From assembly GCA_947497945.1 (NCBI GenBank), contig CANMIP010000003.1, forward strand, positions 62,001-126,000: 64,000 bases of DNA, given 5' to 3'. Under the pieces are notes generated by a model. The model saw only the letters and a list, made by a program, of their open reading frames with translations. It made no database searches and had not been told where the DNA came from. Origin of the DNA: an uncultured Tropicimonas sp. GTDB lineage: Bacteria; Pseudomonadota; Alphaproteobacteria; Rhodobacterales; Rhodobacteraceae. The position numbers and the translations under genes are program-made. Each line of letters starts with the position of its first letter. The first letter of the stretch is position 1. Shown here one piece after another: positions 9,347 through 18,905 of this stretch.

Positions 9347-11560
9347 TCAGTTCCCCGCGATCGTCATCCAGGAGACAAGGATCACGATGCCTATCACCAT
9401 GGCGAAGGCGTAGTGGAAGATGTAACCGCTCTGAGCGCGCCCGGCGAGGCGGGTGAACCAGGGGATGATCCCCATTGCCAACCCGTTGATGCCACCATCG
9501 ATCACCGAACCGTCGCCCTTCTTCCACAGGAAGCGGCCGAGGGCACGGGCCGGGTTCACGAAGATCGCATCGTAGATCTCGTCAAAATACCACTTGTTGA
9601 GCAGGAAGGTGTAGAGAGGCTTCTGGTTCTCGGCCAGTTTCGCGGGCCAGTCGGGCCGGCGGACATACATCTGGAAGGCAAGCCCGAAGCCCAGAAGCAT
9701 GGCGATAAAGGGCGAGAGCTTGACCAGGACCGGCGCGGCATGGGCGTCGTCGAGCACATGGTTGTCCGGACCGAAATAGATCGCGCCGTCGCCCGGGTTG
9801 CCGCCAAAGGCCGCGTGATGCTCACCCTCATCCGCGTGATCGTCTGCGGCTTCGGTTGCATGCGCCGTCTCGGTGGCGTGTTCGTCCGTGCCATGCTCGT
9901 CGGCATGGGCGGTCGCGGCGTCTTCGCCGTGATGCTCGGTCGCAGTGCCGTCGGCCATGTGGGTTTCATGGGTCTCGTCGGTGTGACCTTCCATCGAGGC
10001 TTCGACATGGGTCTCCTCGCCCTTGAGCGGGATGCCGTAGAAGCTGGCGACCTTGTCGGTATGACCGAAGAAGGAGCCGTAGAAGAGCATGCCGGAGAAG
10101 ATCGCCCCGGCGGCCAGCACGTAGAGCGGCACCAGCATGACCATCGGGCTTTCATGCGCGTGCTCATGGGTGTGCTTGTCGCCGCGTTGCTCGCCGTGGA
10201 AGGTGAGGAACATCAGGCGCCAGGAATAGAAGGAGGTCATCAGCGCGGCGATGACCAGCATCCAGAAGGCAAAGCCGGAGGCCATGGTACCGCCCGCCCA
10301 GGCGCTCTCGATGATCGCGTCCTTGGAGAGGAAGCCGGCAAAGCCGATCGTGGTCAGCGGGATGCCGACACCGGTGATCGCGAGCGTGCCGATCATCATG
10401 ATCCAGTAGGTGACCGGGAACTTGGCCTTGAGGCCACCATAGTTCCGCATGTCCTGTTCATGATGCATGCCGTGGATCACCGAGCCGGCGCCGAGGAAGA
10501 GCATGGCCTTGAAGAAGGCATGCGTCAGCAGGTGGAACATGGCCGCCGAATACATGCCGACACCGGCCGCGACGAACATGTAGCCGAGCTGCGAACAGGT
10601 CGAATAGGCGATGACGCGCTTGATATCGTTCTGCACCAGGCCGATCGTGGCGGCGAAGAAGGCGGTGATGGCACCGATATAGACCACGAAGCTGGCAGCC
10701 CCCGGCGCGAATTCGAAGAGCGGCGACATGCGGCAGACGAGGAAGACGCCCGCGGTCACCATCGTGGCGGCGTGGATCAGCGCGGAGACCGGGGTCGGGC
10801 CTTCCATCGCGTCCGGCAGCCAGGTGTGGAGCATGAACTGGGCCGATTTGCCCATCGCGCCGACGAAGAGCAGGAAGGCCAGCAGGTTGGCGGCGTTCCA
10901 GTCGCGCCAGAGGAAGCTGATCTCGGTCTCGGCCAGCATCGGGGCGGCGGCGAAGACATCGTCCAACTGAACGCTGTCGACCATGAAGAAGAGGCCGGCA
11001 ATACCGAGGGCGAAACCGAAATCGCCAACCCGGTTGACGATGAAGGCCTTCATCGAGGCCTCCCCGGCGCTCTCTTTCTTGTAGTAGAAGCCGATCAGCA
11101 GGTAGGAAGCGAGGCCCACCCCTTCCCAGCCGAAGAACATCTGCACGAGGTTGTCGGCGGTCACCAGCATCAGCATGGCGAAGGTGAAGAGCGACAGCTC
11201 CGCGAAGAAACGGGCGCGATAGGGCTCGTCTTCGGGGAAGGCGTGATCATGCGCCATGTAGCCGAAGCTGTAGAGATGGACGAGCGCGGAGACGGTCGTG
11301 ACAACCACCAGCATGATCGCGGTGAGCCGGTCCATGCGGATCGCCCAATCGGCCACGAGGCTGCCGCTGTCGATCCAGCGCATGATGAAGATGTGCTCGG
11401 TGACACCATCATGGGTCAGGAACACGACCCAGCTGAAGAAGAAGGACAAAAAGAGCAGGCCGGTGGCCGTGATCTGTGCCGCCTTCTCGCCGATGAGGCG
11501 CCAGAAGAAGCCGCAGATGATCGCGCCGATCAGGGGGGCGAAGAGGATGATGGTTGCCAT
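9347..11560 (-). CDS. nuoL: NADH-quinone oxidoreductase subunit L with His-rich insertion
   Basis: Distal proton-pumping subunit of complex I that carries the long lateral helix. Motifs include [47 protein letters not shown] and [20 protein letters not shown]. At 737 residues it is over 100 longer than E. coli NuoL. The excess is mostly a His/Glu/Asp/Thr/Ala-rich hydrophilic insertion at about residues 518-582 (13 His in 65 residues), between two late membrane helices. Enlarged NuoL proteins are common in this family, but the insertion has no assigned role. Confidence 0.96.
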   Translation of the reverse strand: MATIILFAPLIGAIICGFFWRLIGEKAAQITATGLLFLSFFFSWVVFLTHDGVTEHIFIMRWIDSGSLVADWAIRMDRLTAIMLVVVTTVSALVHLYSFGYMAHDHAFPEDEPYRARFFAELSLFTFAMLMLVTADNLVQMFFGWEGVGLASYLLIGFYYKKESAGEASMKAFIVNRVGDFGFALGIAGLFFMVDSVQLDDVFAAAPMLAETEISFLWRDWNAANLLAFLLFVGAMGKSAQFMLHTWLPDAMEGPTPVSALIHAATMVTAGVFLVCRMSPLFEFAPGAASFVVYIGAITAFFAATIGLVQNDIKRVIAYSTCSQLGYMFVAAGVGMYSAAMFHLLTHAFFKAMLFLGAGSVIHGMHHEQDMRNYGGLKAKFPVTYWIMMIGTLAITGVGIPLTTIGFAGFLSKDAIIESAWAGGTMASGFAFWMLVIAALMTSFYSWRLMFLTFHGEQRGDKHTHEHAHESPMVMLVPLYVLAAGAIFSGMLFYGSFFGHTDKVASFYGIPLKGEETHVEASMEGHTDETHETHMADGTATEHHGEDAATAHADEHGTDEHATETAHATEAADDHADEGEHHAAFGGNPGDGAIYFGPDNHVLDDAHAAPVLVKLSPFIAMLLGFGLAFQMYVRRPDWPAKLAENQKPLYTFLLNKWYFDEIYDAIFVNPARALGRFLWKKGDGSVIDGGINGLAMGIIPWFTRLAGRAQSGYIFHYAFAMVIGIVILVSWMTIAGN

Positions 11561-11566
11561 GTGCCC

Positions 11567-11872
11567 TTAGCCCTTCATGTTCGAGACGTCTTCGACCGCG
11601 ATCGTCCCGCGGTTGCGGAAGAAGCAGACGAGGATGGCGAGGCCGATTGCCGCCTCGGCGGCGGCGACCGTGAGGATGAACAGGGTGAAGACCTGTCCCG
11701 TCAGATCGCCCAGATAGGCGGAGAAGGCGACGAAGTTGATATTGACCGAGAGCAGCACGAGTTCGATCGACATCAGGATGACGATGACGTTCTTCCGGTT
11801 CAGGAAGATGCCGAAAATGCCTATGACGAACAGCGCCGCCGCGACAGCCAGGTAATGTTCCAGTTGAACCAT
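11567..11872 (-). CDS. nuoK: NADH-quinone oxidoreductase subunit K
   Basis: Small three-helix membrane subunit of complex I, 101 residues, the usual length. It begins [20 protein letters not shown] and shows the conserved [15 protein letters not shown] helix and [18 protein letters not shown], carrying the two intramembrane glutamates of the proton path. Six bases separate it from nuoL; the 101-base gap to nuoJ contains a short GGCCC-GAAA-GGGCC hairpin. Confidence 0.97.
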   Translation of the reverse strand: MVQLEHYLAVAAALFVIGIFGIFLNRKNVIVILMSIELVLLSVNINFVAFSAYLGDLTGQVFTLFILTVAAAEAAIGLAILVCFFRNRGTIAVEDVSNMKG

Positions 11873-11973
11873 TCTCGGGTCCCTCGATGCTTCTTGCGCC
11901 CATTCGGGCGGTGCGTTGCGCCCGCAAGCGCTTCGTTCGAAAGGCGGCCCGAAAGGGCCACCGGCAGGCGGGG

Positions 11974-12594
11974 CTATTTCAGCCCTTCGCCCGGTTTGAG
12001 ATCGACCAGTTCCATCGTCTTGGCCGGGTCGCGATACATCTGCTCCAGGATATCCTGGCGCTTGACGTCCTTGCGGTGGCGCATGGTGAGCACGATGGCC
12101 CCGACCATGGCGACCAGCAGGATCAGGCCGGACAGCTGGAAGAGCAGGAAATACTTGTCATAGAGCAGCAGGCCGAGCGCGGCCGTGTTATGGGCCCCTG
12201 CCCCTTCGGGCGTGCCCATCGGGCTGTCCAGGATCTCGACGCCGCCGCCCAGTTCCCAGGCGCCGAAGGCCATGGCGAGCTGCATGATCAGGACGAGGCC
12301 GATCACCAGCGCCAGCGGCAATTGCTTCGCCATCTCGGCGCGCAGCTCGGCGAAGTCCACATCCAGCATCATGACGACGAAGAGGAACAGCACCATGACC
12401 GCGCCGACATAGACGATGATCAGCAGCATGGCGACGAACTCCGCCCCCAGCAGCACCATCAGACCGGCGCCGGAGAGGAAGGAAAGGATCATCCAGAGCA
12501 CCGAATGGACCGGCTGCTTCGAGATCACCGTGAAGATGCCGCCTGTGAGCAGGCAGAAGGAGAAGAGGTAGAAGACGAAATCGACGGGGGTCAC
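11974..12594 (-). CDS. nuoJ: NADH-quinone oxidoreductase subunit J
   Basis: Membrane subunit J of complex I, 206 residues with five predicted helices. Marks include [20 protein letters not shown] and the [20 protein letters not shown] helix that contains the pi-bulge region in solved structures. It uses a GTG start at 12594, one base from the stop of the upstream carboxymuconolactone-decarboxylase-like gene, which suggests translational coupling. Confidence 0.96.
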   Translation of the reverse strand: MTPVDFVFYLFSFCLLTGGIFTVISKQPVHSVLWMILSFLSGAGLMVLLGAEFVAMLLIIVYVGAVMVLFLFVVMMLDVDFAELRAEMAKQLPLALVIGLVLIMQLAMAFGAWELGGGVEILDSPMGTPEGAGAHNTAALGLLLYDKYFLLFQLSGLILLVAMVGAIVLTMRHRKDVKRQDILEQMYRDPAKTMELVDLKPGEGLK

Positions 12595-12595
12595 G

Positions 12596-13000
12596 TTACT
12601 TTCCTTCCTCGGTCTCGGCGATGACGGCCTGCGCCAGTTCCATCGCCTTCGTCATCGCGGGCACACCCCCGAAAACGGACATCTGGCCGATCACTTCGGC
12701 AATTTCCTGTGGCGTCGCGCCGGCCTCGATGGCGTGGCGGACAGTCAGCTTGATCTGCGGTTCGAGCTGGGCGCCCTGCGCCACCAGCCCGCCCAGGGTC
12801 ACGAAAAGACGCGTCTTGGCGTCCAGCCCACCGGGATTGAAGGTCTTGCCGAAGGCCATCTCCATGGCGTCCTTCGGCATGGTCGGCATCATCGCGGCGA
12901 GATCGGGGAACTGGAACTGCTCGAGCGCCGGGTTCATGGCCTTGGCCATCTCCTGGCTCTGCGCCATCATCGTCTCGAAAAGCTTGGTAAAGTCGCTCAT
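12596..13000 (-). CDS. Carboxymuconolactone-decarboxylase-fold protein A in the nuo operon
   Basis: Small alpha-helical protein of the CMD/AhpD superfamily, 134 residues. The family core is [18 protein letters not shown] followed by [20 protein letters not shown] and [18 protein letters not shown]. It keeps a His at the place of the CMD catalytic histidine (RHAIEAGAT) but has no cysteine, so it cannot be an AhpD-type peroxidase partner. Its ATG overlaps the stop of the upstream paralogue (ATGA), and nuoJ starts directly after. The substrate is unknown; a role linked to complex I is inferred from position only. Confidence 0.85.
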   Translation of the reverse strand: MSDFTKLFETMMAQSQEMAKAMNPALEQFQFPDLAAMMPTMPKDAMEMAFGKTFNPGGLDAKTRLFVTLGGLVAQGAQLEPQIKLTVRHAIEAGATPQEIAEVIGQMSVFGGVPAMTKAMELAQAVIAETEEGK

Positions 13001-13395
13001 GGGCTTTCCTCCCGGCTTTCGAACACCTCGATAGCGGCATTCATGGCTGCGAGCATGGTCGGGAAGCCGGCAAACATGGCGACCTGGAAGATCACCTCGG
13101 AGATCTCGCGCTTGTTCGCGCCCAGCGACATCGCGGCGGCCACATCGACCTTGAGCTGTGGGCGGCCCGGCGTTCCGAGCGCGGCCAGCGTGCCGATGGC
13201 GGCGAGCAGGCGGGTTTTTGGCTCCAGCCCGCCGCGGGCGTAGAAATGGCCGAAATTCACGTCGACAATGGTCTCGGCCAGCCCCGGCAGGAACTCCTCG
13301 TAGCGCGCGCGCAGGCTGTCCTCCAGCCCGGGGGCAACATGGTCCGCAAACGCCTTGCCGCGTTCGTAGCTGTTGAGGATCTCCGGCTCGCTCAT
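12997..13395 (-). CDS. Carboxymuconolactone-decarboxylase-fold protein B in the nuo operon
   Basis: Paralogue of the gene just downstream, 132 residues, with the same core: [18 protein letters not shown], then [20 protein letters not shown] and [18 protein letters not shown]. The catalytic-His position reads VDVAAAM, without His, and there is no cysteine, so ordinary CMD or AhpD chemistry is unlikely. The ATG at 13395 overlaps the nuoI stop (ATGA), and its own stop overlaps the next start, so nuoI-B-A-nuoJ is tightly coupled. It may form a heteromer with protein A. Confidence 0.83.
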   Translation of the reverse strand: MSEPEILNSYERGKAFADHVAPGLEDSLRARYEEFLPGLAETIVDVNFGHFYARGGLEPKTRLLAAIGTLAALGTPGRPQLKVDVAAAMSLGANKREISEVIFQVAMFAGFPTMLAAMNAAIEVFESREESP

Positions 13396-13889
13396 CTGTA
13401 GGGGGCATCCAGTTCGATATTGCGGGCAATCTCGGCTTCCCAGCGGTCGCCGTTCTCGAGGAGCTTCTCCTTGTCGTAGTAGAGCTCTTCGCGGGTCTCG
13501 GTGGTGAATTCGAAATTCGGGCCTTCGACGATGGCATCGACCGGACAGGCTTCCTGGCAGAAGCCGCAATAGATGCATTTCGTCATGTCGATATCGTAGC
13601 GCGTGGTGCGGCGGGAGCCGTCCTCGCGCGGCTCGGCATCGATCACGATGGCCTGGGCCGGGCAGATCGCCTCGCAGAGCTTGCAGGCGATGCAGCGCTC
13701 TTCCCCGCTGGGATAGCGGCGCAGCGCGTGCTCGCCGCGAAACCGCGGGGAGAGCGGGCCTTTTTCATGCGGGTAGTTCAGCGTGGCCTTCGGCGCCATG
13801 ATGTATTTGAAGCCGAGCTGAAAGCCCTTCCACATGTCCATCATGAAGAAATACTTGGTGGCGCGGGTCCAGTCGATATTCATACCCAT
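13392..13889 (-). CDS. nuoI: NADH-quinone oxidoreductase subunit I
   Basis: Peripheral-arm ferredoxin-like subunit of complex I carrying clusters N6a and N6b. Two 4Fe-4S motifs are visible, [12 protein letters not shown] and [12 protein letters not shown]. The N-terminal [20 protein letters not shown] is the membrane-associated helix. Two possible ATG starts (13889 and 13883) give 165 or 163 residues. It is 4 bases downstream of nuoH and overlaps the next gene by 4 bases. Confidence 0.97.
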   Translation of the reverse strand: MGMNIDWTRATKYFFMMDMWKGFQLGFKYIMAPKATLNYPHEKGPLSPRFRGEHALRRYPSGEERCIACKLCEAICPAQAIVIDAEPREDGSRRTTRYDIDMTKCIYCGFCQEACPVDAIVEGPNFEFTTETREELYYDKEKLLENGDRWEAEIARNIELDAPYR

Positions 13890-13893
13890 CGGA

Positions 13894-14952
13894 TCAGCCT
13901 CCCATTCCGAGCATTGCCCAGCGAGCCCAGAACTGGCCCAGGATTTCGAACTTCGCCATGAAGGCGATGAAGACGACCCAACCCAGCGACAAGGGCAGGA
14001 AGACCTTCCAGCCAATGCGCATCAGCTGGTCGTAGCGGTAGCGCGGCACGATGGCCTTCACCATGGCGAAGATGAAGAAGAAGAAGGACATCTTCAGGAT
14101 CATCCACATGACACCATCCGGCAGGCCCGGGATCGGCGACAGCCAGCCGCCGAAGAAGAGCAGCGTGACGAGGGCACACATCAGCACGATCGCGATCAGC
14201 TCGCCCATCATGTAGAGCAGGAAGGGCGTCGAGGAATACTCGACCTGGTAGCCGGCAACCAGCTCCGACTCGGCCTCGGGAAGGTCGAAGGGCGGGCGGT
14301 TGGTCTCGGCAAGCGCGGAGATGAAGAACAGGAAGACCATCGGCAGGTGCGGCAGCCAGTACCAGTTGAAGAAGCCGAAGCTGCCTTCCTGGGCGCGCAC
14401 GATGTCGGTGAGGTTCATCGAGCCGGTGGAAATGATGACGCCGATGATGATCAGGCCGATGGAGACCTCGTAGGAGATCATCTGTGCGGCCGAGCGAAGG
14501 GCGCCGAGGAAGGGGTATTTCGAGTTAGACGCCCAGCCGCCCATGATGACGCCATAGACCTCCAGGCTCGACATGCCGAAGATGTAGAGGATCGCCACGT
14601 TCAGCGTGGCAATCTCCCAGCCATCGTTGAAGGGAACCACGACCCAGGCGATGAGCGCGAGCACGAAGCTCAGCATCGGCGCCATGAAATAGACGAACTT
14701 GTCCGCGCCGGCCGGGACGACGATTTCCTTGGCGATGTATTTCACGAAGTCGGCGAAGGACTGGAGCAGGCCGAACACGCCCACCACGTTGGGTCCCTTG
14801 CGCTGCTGCACGGCGGCCCAGACCTTGCGGTCCGCATACATCAGGAACGCGAGCGCCACGAAGAGGATGATGGTGAACAGGAGACATTGCGCTGTGACCA
14901 GCACGACGATCCCAAGGTTGGTTTGCAGAAACTCTGCCAGAAAGTCAGCCAT
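13894..14952 (-). CDS. nuoH: NADH-quinone oxidoreductase subunit H
   Basis: Membrane subunit that forms part of the quinone chamber of complex I, 352 residues with eight helices. Signatures include [35 protein letters not shown], the acidic loop [20 protein letters not shown] and [15 protein letters not shown]. It lies between a small lipoprotein gene and nuoI. Confidence 0.97.
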   Translation of the reverse strand: MADFLAEFLQTNLGIVVLVTAQCLLFTIILFVALAFLMYADRKVWAAVQQRKGPNVVGVFGLLQSFADFVKYIAKEIVVPAGADKFVYFMAPMLSFVLALIAWVVVPFNDGWEIATLNVAILYIFGMSSLEVYGVIMGGWASNSKYPFLGALRSAAQMISYEVSIGLIIIGVIISTGSMNLTDIVRAQEGSFGFFNWYWLPHLPMVFLFFISALAETNRPPFDLPEAESELVAGYQVEYSSTPFLLYMMGELIAIVLMCALVTLLFFGGWLSPIPGLPDGVMWMILKMSFFFFIFAMVKAIVPRYRYDQLMRIGWKVFLPLSLGWVVFIAFMAKFEILGQFWARWAMLGMGG

Positions 14953-14967
14953 TTTGCCTCATCTTCC

Positions 14968-15369
14968 TCAGACCGTAGGTATGCCCCGCGCACTGCAATC
15001 TTCCACCGTGATTTCGGCGTCGATTGTCGTAGAGCCCTGCGGGAGCGCTGGCGAGACCGTGTAAACCGCATCCGCGCGCCAAACGCCAGACTCTTGTGCC
15101 ACTCTTGTGCGGACATGTCGCGCAAAGCCATATCCGCGGATCAATGTGTATTGCGCCGCTGCGCAGCGGGCATAATCTTCCACGTCCGCGGCATCGCGCG
15201 CACCTTCCATCTCGACGATGAAACCGACGAGGTCACCATCGAGCAGACGTGTATCGATTCCCCTGTAGACGGGCACGAAGGGAAGGTCCTCGCGTGCGAC
15301 CTCCTCCCCCTCACTGCATGCCCCGAGCGTGGCGAGCAAAGCCGCCACGACCCCTCCCCTGAGCGCCAT
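14968..15369 (-). CDS. Small lipoprotein of unknown function in the nuo operon
   Basis: 133-residue protein with a lipoprotein signal: MALRGGVVAALLATLGAC, where the final Cys is the lipidation site. The mature part has no domain I recognise; it contains two further Cys residues (YARCAAAQ and VEDCSARG) that could form a disulfide in the periplasm. Spacing is 5 bases from the nuoG stop and 15 to nuoH, so it is cotranscribed with complex I. A family-restricted envelope protein is my best description; no function is inferred. Confidence 0.72.
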   Translation of the reverse strand: MALRGGVVAALLATLGACSEGEEVAREDLPFVPVYRGIDTRLLDGDLVGFIVEMEGARDAADVEDYARCAAAQYTLIRGYGFARHVRTRVAQESGVWRADAVYTVSPALPQGSTTIDAEITVEDCSARGIPTV

Positions 15370-15374
15370 TGGCC

Positions 15375-17393
15375 CTACTCCGCGGCCAGCGGAGCGGCGG
15401 CACGCGCCCGTGCCTGGGCCGAAAGCTCGGCCATGAGCTGCGACGCGCGGGCAATCGGGTTGGTCAGGTAGTGATCGCCGATACAGAGCCGGAAATCGGC
15501 CTTGCCGAGATCGCGCGGCTCCAGCGGCGCGCCCTCGTTCTCCGGCAGCGCATCCAGCGCGGCCAGGTGCGGGACTTCCGTTGTCAGCGTCGCACGGAGT
15601 TGACCAAGGCTGTCCCAGGGCTGAGTCGCGTCCAGCTCGGCGGAAAGCGCCCGCAGGATCGCCCAGTTCTCCTTCGCCTCGCCCGGCGGGAAACTGGCGC
15701 GCATCGCCATCTGCGGCCGGCCTTCGGTGTTCACGAAGAGACCCGATTCCTCGACCCAGGCCGCGCCCGGCAGAATCACGTCGGCGCGATGTGCGCCGCG
15801 GTCGCCATGCGAGCCCTGGTAGATGACGAAGGGACCATCATCGATATCGACCTCGTCGGCGCCGAGATTGTAGATCACGTCCGCGCCGTCGATGGCGGCG
15901 TCAAGCCCGCCTTCGGTGACAGCGCCGACATCCATCGCGCCCACGCGGGCGGCGGCGGTGTGCAGCACCAAGAATTTCGACTCGGCGGCGGCGGCCATGG
16001 CCTGTGCCGTGGCCAGGACGGCCTCGCCATCGGCCTCGCGGATCGCGCCCTGGCCGACGATCACCACGCCCGGAACGCCATGCTTGTCCGAGTGATCCAT
16101 CGCCGCCAGCTTTTCCAGCGCGGCGCGGTCGGTGCCAAGATGCTCGTACTCAAAGGTCAGGTCGACCTTCGGGCCGATCAGCGCCACCTTGGCGCCGGCC
16201 AGCCAGGCCTTGCGGAGCCGCGCGTTGAGCACCGGCGCCTCGTTGCGCGGGTCGGTGCCGATCAGCAGGATCATCTCGGCGGTGTCGATATCCTCGATCG
16301 CCGCGTTGCCGACATAGCCCGCGCGGTTGCCGATCGGCAGGCGGGCATTGTCTGTCCGGCACTCGACCGTGCCGCCCTGCCCCTCGACCAGCGTCTTGAG
16401 CGCGAACGCTGCCTCGACCGAAGCGAGATCGCCAACGAGACCGGCGATCTTCTTGCCTGTCATCGCCCGGGCGGCGACCGTGAGCGCCTCGCCCCAGCTC
16501 GCGGGCTTCAGCTTGCCATCGACGCGGACATAGGGACGGTCGAGACGCTGGCGCTTGAGCCCGTCCCAGACGAAGCGGGACTTGTCGCCCAGCCACTCCT
16601 CGTTGATCGCGTCATTGTTGCGGGGCATGATCCGCATCACTTCGCGGCCCTTGGTGTCGACCCGGATATTGGCGCCAAGCGCGTCCATCACGTCGATGGT
16701 CTCGGTCTTGGTCAGCTCCCAGGGGCGGGCCGTGAAGGCGTAAGGCTTGGAAACCAGCGCCCCGACCGGGCAGAGATCGATGATATTGCCCTGCAGGTTC
16801 GAGTTCAGCGTCTGGTTCAGGTAGGAGGTGATCTCCGCATCTTCGCCGCGGCCGGTCTGGCCCATCTGGGTGATGCCGGCGACTTCGCTGGTGAAGCGCA
16901 CGCAGCGGGTGCAGGAGATGCAGCGGGTCATGTGAGTCTCGACCAGCGGGCCGAGATCGAGATTCTCGGTGGCGCGCTTGGGCTCGCGGAAGCGCGAGAA
17001 GTCGACGCCGTAAGCCACGGCCTGGTCCTGCAGGTCGCATTCGCCGCCCTGGTCGCAGATCGGGCAGTCCAGCGGGTGGTTGATGAGCATGAACTCCATC
17101 ACCCCCTCGCGAGCCTTCTTGACCATCGGCGAGTTGGTCTTGACCTCGGGCGGCTCGCCATTGCGGCCGGGGCGGAGATCCCGGACCTGCATCGCGCAGG
17201 AGGCCGCGGGCTTCGGAGGACCACCGACCACTTCCACCAGGCACATCCGGCAATTGCCGGCGATCGACAGCCGCTCATGGTAACAGAATCGCGGAACCTC
17301 GATGCCGCCCAGTTCACAGGCCTGGATCAAGGTCATCGCGGGATCACATTCCACTTCGATGCCGTCGATGATGATGGTGCGTAGGTCGCTCAT
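15375..17393 (-). CDS. nuoG: NADH-quinone oxidoreductase subunit G
   Basis: Largest peripheral subunit of complex I, 672 residues, holding several Fe-S clusters. The 2Fe-2S N-terminal domain shows [20 protein letters not shown] and [10 protein letters not shown]; next come the His-Cys cluster region, [13 protein letters not shown] and [16 protein letters not shown]. The C-terminal two thirds is the molybdopterin-oxidoreductase-like fold without cofactor residues. The start at 17393 ([11 protein letters not shown]) was preferred over an upstream in-frame ATG because it matches the family N-terminus. Confidence 0.97.
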   Translation of the reverse strand: MSDLRTIIIDGIEVECDPAMTLIQACELGGIEVPRFCYHERLSIAGNCRMCLVEVVGGPPKPAASCAMQVRDLRPGRNGEPPEVKTNSPMVKKAREGVMEFMLINHPLDCPICDQGGECDLQDQAVAYGVDFSRFREPKRATENLDLGPLVETHMTRCISCTRCVRFTSEVAGITQMGQTGRGEDAEITSYLNQTLNSNLQGNIIDLCPVGALVSKPYAFTARPWELTKTETIDVMDALGANIRVDTKGREVMRIMPRNNDAINEEWLGDKSRFVWDGLKRQRLDRPYVRVDGKLKPASWGEALTVAARAMTGKKIAGLVGDLASVEAAFALKTLVEGQGGTVECRTDNARLPIGNRAGYVGNAAIEDIDTAEMILLIGTDPRNEAPVLNARLRKAWLAGAKVALIGPKVDLTFEYEHLGTDRAALEKLAAMDHSDKHGVPGVVIVGQGAIREADGEAVLATAQAMAAAAESKFLVLHTAAARVGAMDVGAVTEGGLDAAIDGADVIYNLGADEVDIDDGPFVIYQGSHGDRGAHRADVILPGAAWVEESGLFVNTEGRPQMAMRASFPPGEAKENWAILRALSAELDATQPWDSLGQLRATLTTEVPHLAALDALPENEGAPLEPRDLGKADFRLCIGDHYLTNPIARASQLMAELSAQARARAAAPLAAE

Positions 17394-17552
17394 GCGCTGC
17401 CTCCAACTCCTTCGCGGGATTTCTCCCATTCAGGACCGGAGGGATAAGCGCACTCCGGGATCCCGTTTCGGACCCCTCTCTAGCGGCTTCCCGCGCGAAG
17501 GCCAATCCGCGATTTCGCCGCGTTTTGGCGCAGGTCGCCGCATGGGCCGCCG

Positions 17553-17639
17553 TTACGGCAGCGCGAGCCCCTGCGTGGCCGTGACAAGGAGCGTGAAGGC
17601 GACCAGCAGGGCCGCGGCGATGGAGAGAGACTTGAACAT
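17553..17639 (-). CDS. 28-residue hydrophobic peptide between nuoF and nuoG
   Basis: Very short gene encoding MFKSLSIAAALLVAFTLLVT and eight more residues, essentially one membrane helix. The start is supported by a good ribosome-binding site (AAGAGGT about 6 bases upstream). It lies upstream of nuoG in the same orientation and inside the nuo operon. It could be a small membrane subunit or accessory peptide; it could also be a leader or non-functional. No homologue is recognised. Confidence 0.5.
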   Translation of the reverse strand: MFKSLSIAAALLVAFTLLVTATQGLALP

Positions 17640-18198
17640 GCGCGTTACCTCTTGACTGTGGGCACGGGGGAGTGCGCCCTTGCTCTCAAGGTGGGGGATG
17701 CGGGGGTTGTTTTTCAATAACATGGCCGGGTTATCCGCTGTCGGCGCTGCGGCGCGGCGAAGCTTTGCCCAAATCCTGCGCATCGCTGGCGGGTCTTCGC
17801 CCGTTCACACGGCCTTGATTGGACAAGCGCATGCATTCGCAAGAGGGTCGCCCGTTGAAATTCCCGCTGGACCGACAGACCGCTGGCGCGACCAAATTGC
17901 CGATGACCGTCTGCACATTCGGCAAGAATGGATTTGGGCGCCCTGCCTTGGCGCGGCCTCACGCCGACGCCGCCCGCCTCGGCGGATCTGTCCCGCAATG
18001 TCACTCCGGCGCGCGATTGCCTGCACAGGCCGAGAGGCATTGCCGGTTCGTCCCGGCGGGTTGACGCTTCGTCGACACCAGCGCCCCATGTTGAAACTCT
18101 CCGGACCGTCACGGACCCCAGACAGTATCAGCCGTCGTCGCGATTCGTGTCACGCCTGGCGCAAGGCCAGTCGACGCACCAGGCGTCGCGCCAGCGCC
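17640..18198. other. 559-bp gap inside the nuo operon
   Basis: No gene is supported on either strand. It is unusually long for the interior of this operon and could hold a second promoter for nuoG onward. Near its right end an inverted repeat (18152-18186) lies just past the DUF5333 stop; otherwise I see nothing. Confidence 0.5.
18152..18186. repeat. 8-bp inverted repeat downstream of the DUF5333 gene
   Basis: ACGCCTGG at 18152-18159 is the reverse complement of CCAGGCGT at 18179-18186, with a smaller CTGGC/GCCAG hairpin nested inside. It starts 13 bases after the stop of the upstream gene on the minus strand. No T-run follows, so it is more likely an mRNA-stabilising or processing hairpin than a terminator. 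Confidence 0.4.
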
Positions 18199-18651
18199 TC
18201 AGCCGCCCTGCCCGTCCTTCGTCGGATCCACGGCATCTTCGCCGGTAATCTCGATCAAGAAACCGCCAACCTGGCTGGCCTCCCGAATCTCGGCGAAACC
18301 GGCCATGCAGATGCGGATGAAATCTGCCTCATCCTGCGCCAGCTTGTGTTTCTCCCTAAACGCAGCCTGTTTGCCGCGCACAGCCTCGGCCGGATCAGCC
18401 ATCGAACCCTGGAGATTCTTGCCGTCGAACCCGTCCGCCGCGAGCGCCTCCATCACCTCCGTGGTGACATCCGAGGCCGCGACCGCGTCGAAACTCAGGT
18501 TCGGACAGGTGGTGGCGATGTTCTCGGCCGTCGTGATCGCGACCATCGCATCGACGAAATAGCCCGGCGCAGGGCGCAGTTCCTGCGCTCCCAGCGGACA
18601 GCCCAGCATGACTGCCAGCGCCAATGTCATGGAAAAATGCCTGTTTTTCAC
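18199..18651 (-). CDS. DUF5333-like secreted protein in the nuo operon
   Basis: 150-residue protein with an N-terminal signal peptide (VKNRHFSMTLALAVMLGCP, cleavage likely near GAQE) and a mature helical domain containing two Cys (TTCPNLSF and RICMAGF). It resembles the DUF5333 family that I recall from Rhodobacteraceae nuo operons. The GTG at 18651 is favoured because GAGGGAGG lies about 8 bases upstream; an internal ATG at codon 8 would cut into the signal peptide. Function unknown. Confidence 0.72.
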   Translation of the reverse strand: MKNRHFSMTLALAVMLGCPLGAQELRPAPGYFVDAMVAITTAENIATTCPNLSFDAVAASDVTTEVMEALAADGFDGKNLQGSMADPAEAVRGKQAAFREKHKLAQDEADFIRICMAGFAEIREASQVGGFLIEITGEDAVDPTKDGQGG

Positions 18652-18665
18652 GGCGAAAGCCTCCC

Positions 18666-18905
18666 TCAAAACGATCCCGGAAGGAAAAAGTAGACAATCC
18701 ACACCACAAAAGCCAGCAATCCGCCTATCACGAGGAGCACGAAAAGACGAGAAAACCTCAGAACGGATCTAGGGGTTCGGTCGTACATCTCGTCGCCCGA
18801 AAACCAGTCGCCGCATTCAGAACAGCGCATGCCACCGAAACCCGGTGAGTTCCGATGGCCGCAATGGGGGCATATGCCTGTATTGGCCGACGAACCGCCG
18901 AGCAC
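18666..18905 (-). CDS. Zinc-ribbon single-pass membrane protein coupled to nuoF
   Basis: 79-residue protein with two CxxC knuckles, CPHCGH (about residues 12-17) and CSECGDWF (about 28-35), forming a probable zinc ribbon, followed by one membrane helix (about 52-73) and a short tail. The GTG start at 18905 shares a base with the nuoF TAG stop, so translation is probably coupled. A start at the internal Met would lose the first knuckle and is unlikely. Function unknown; a chaperone-like or assembly role for complex I is only a guess from position. Confidence 0.65.
   Translation of the reverse strand: MLGGSSANTGICPHCGHRNSPGFGGMRCSECGDWFSGDEMYDRTPRSVLRFSRLFVLLVIGGLLAFVVWIVYFFLPGSF

Noticed and set aside
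9815-10009. His-rich stretch read as evidence of a frameshift in nuoL
   Set aside because: The frame continues correctly into conserved C-terminal helices, so it is a genuine insertion.
8957-12163. A plus-strand open frame over 1000 codons long opposite nuoL-nuoJ
   Set aside because: It reads antisense to nuoM, nuoL, nuoK and nuoJ with low-complexity His/Glu/Gly text and no family signature.
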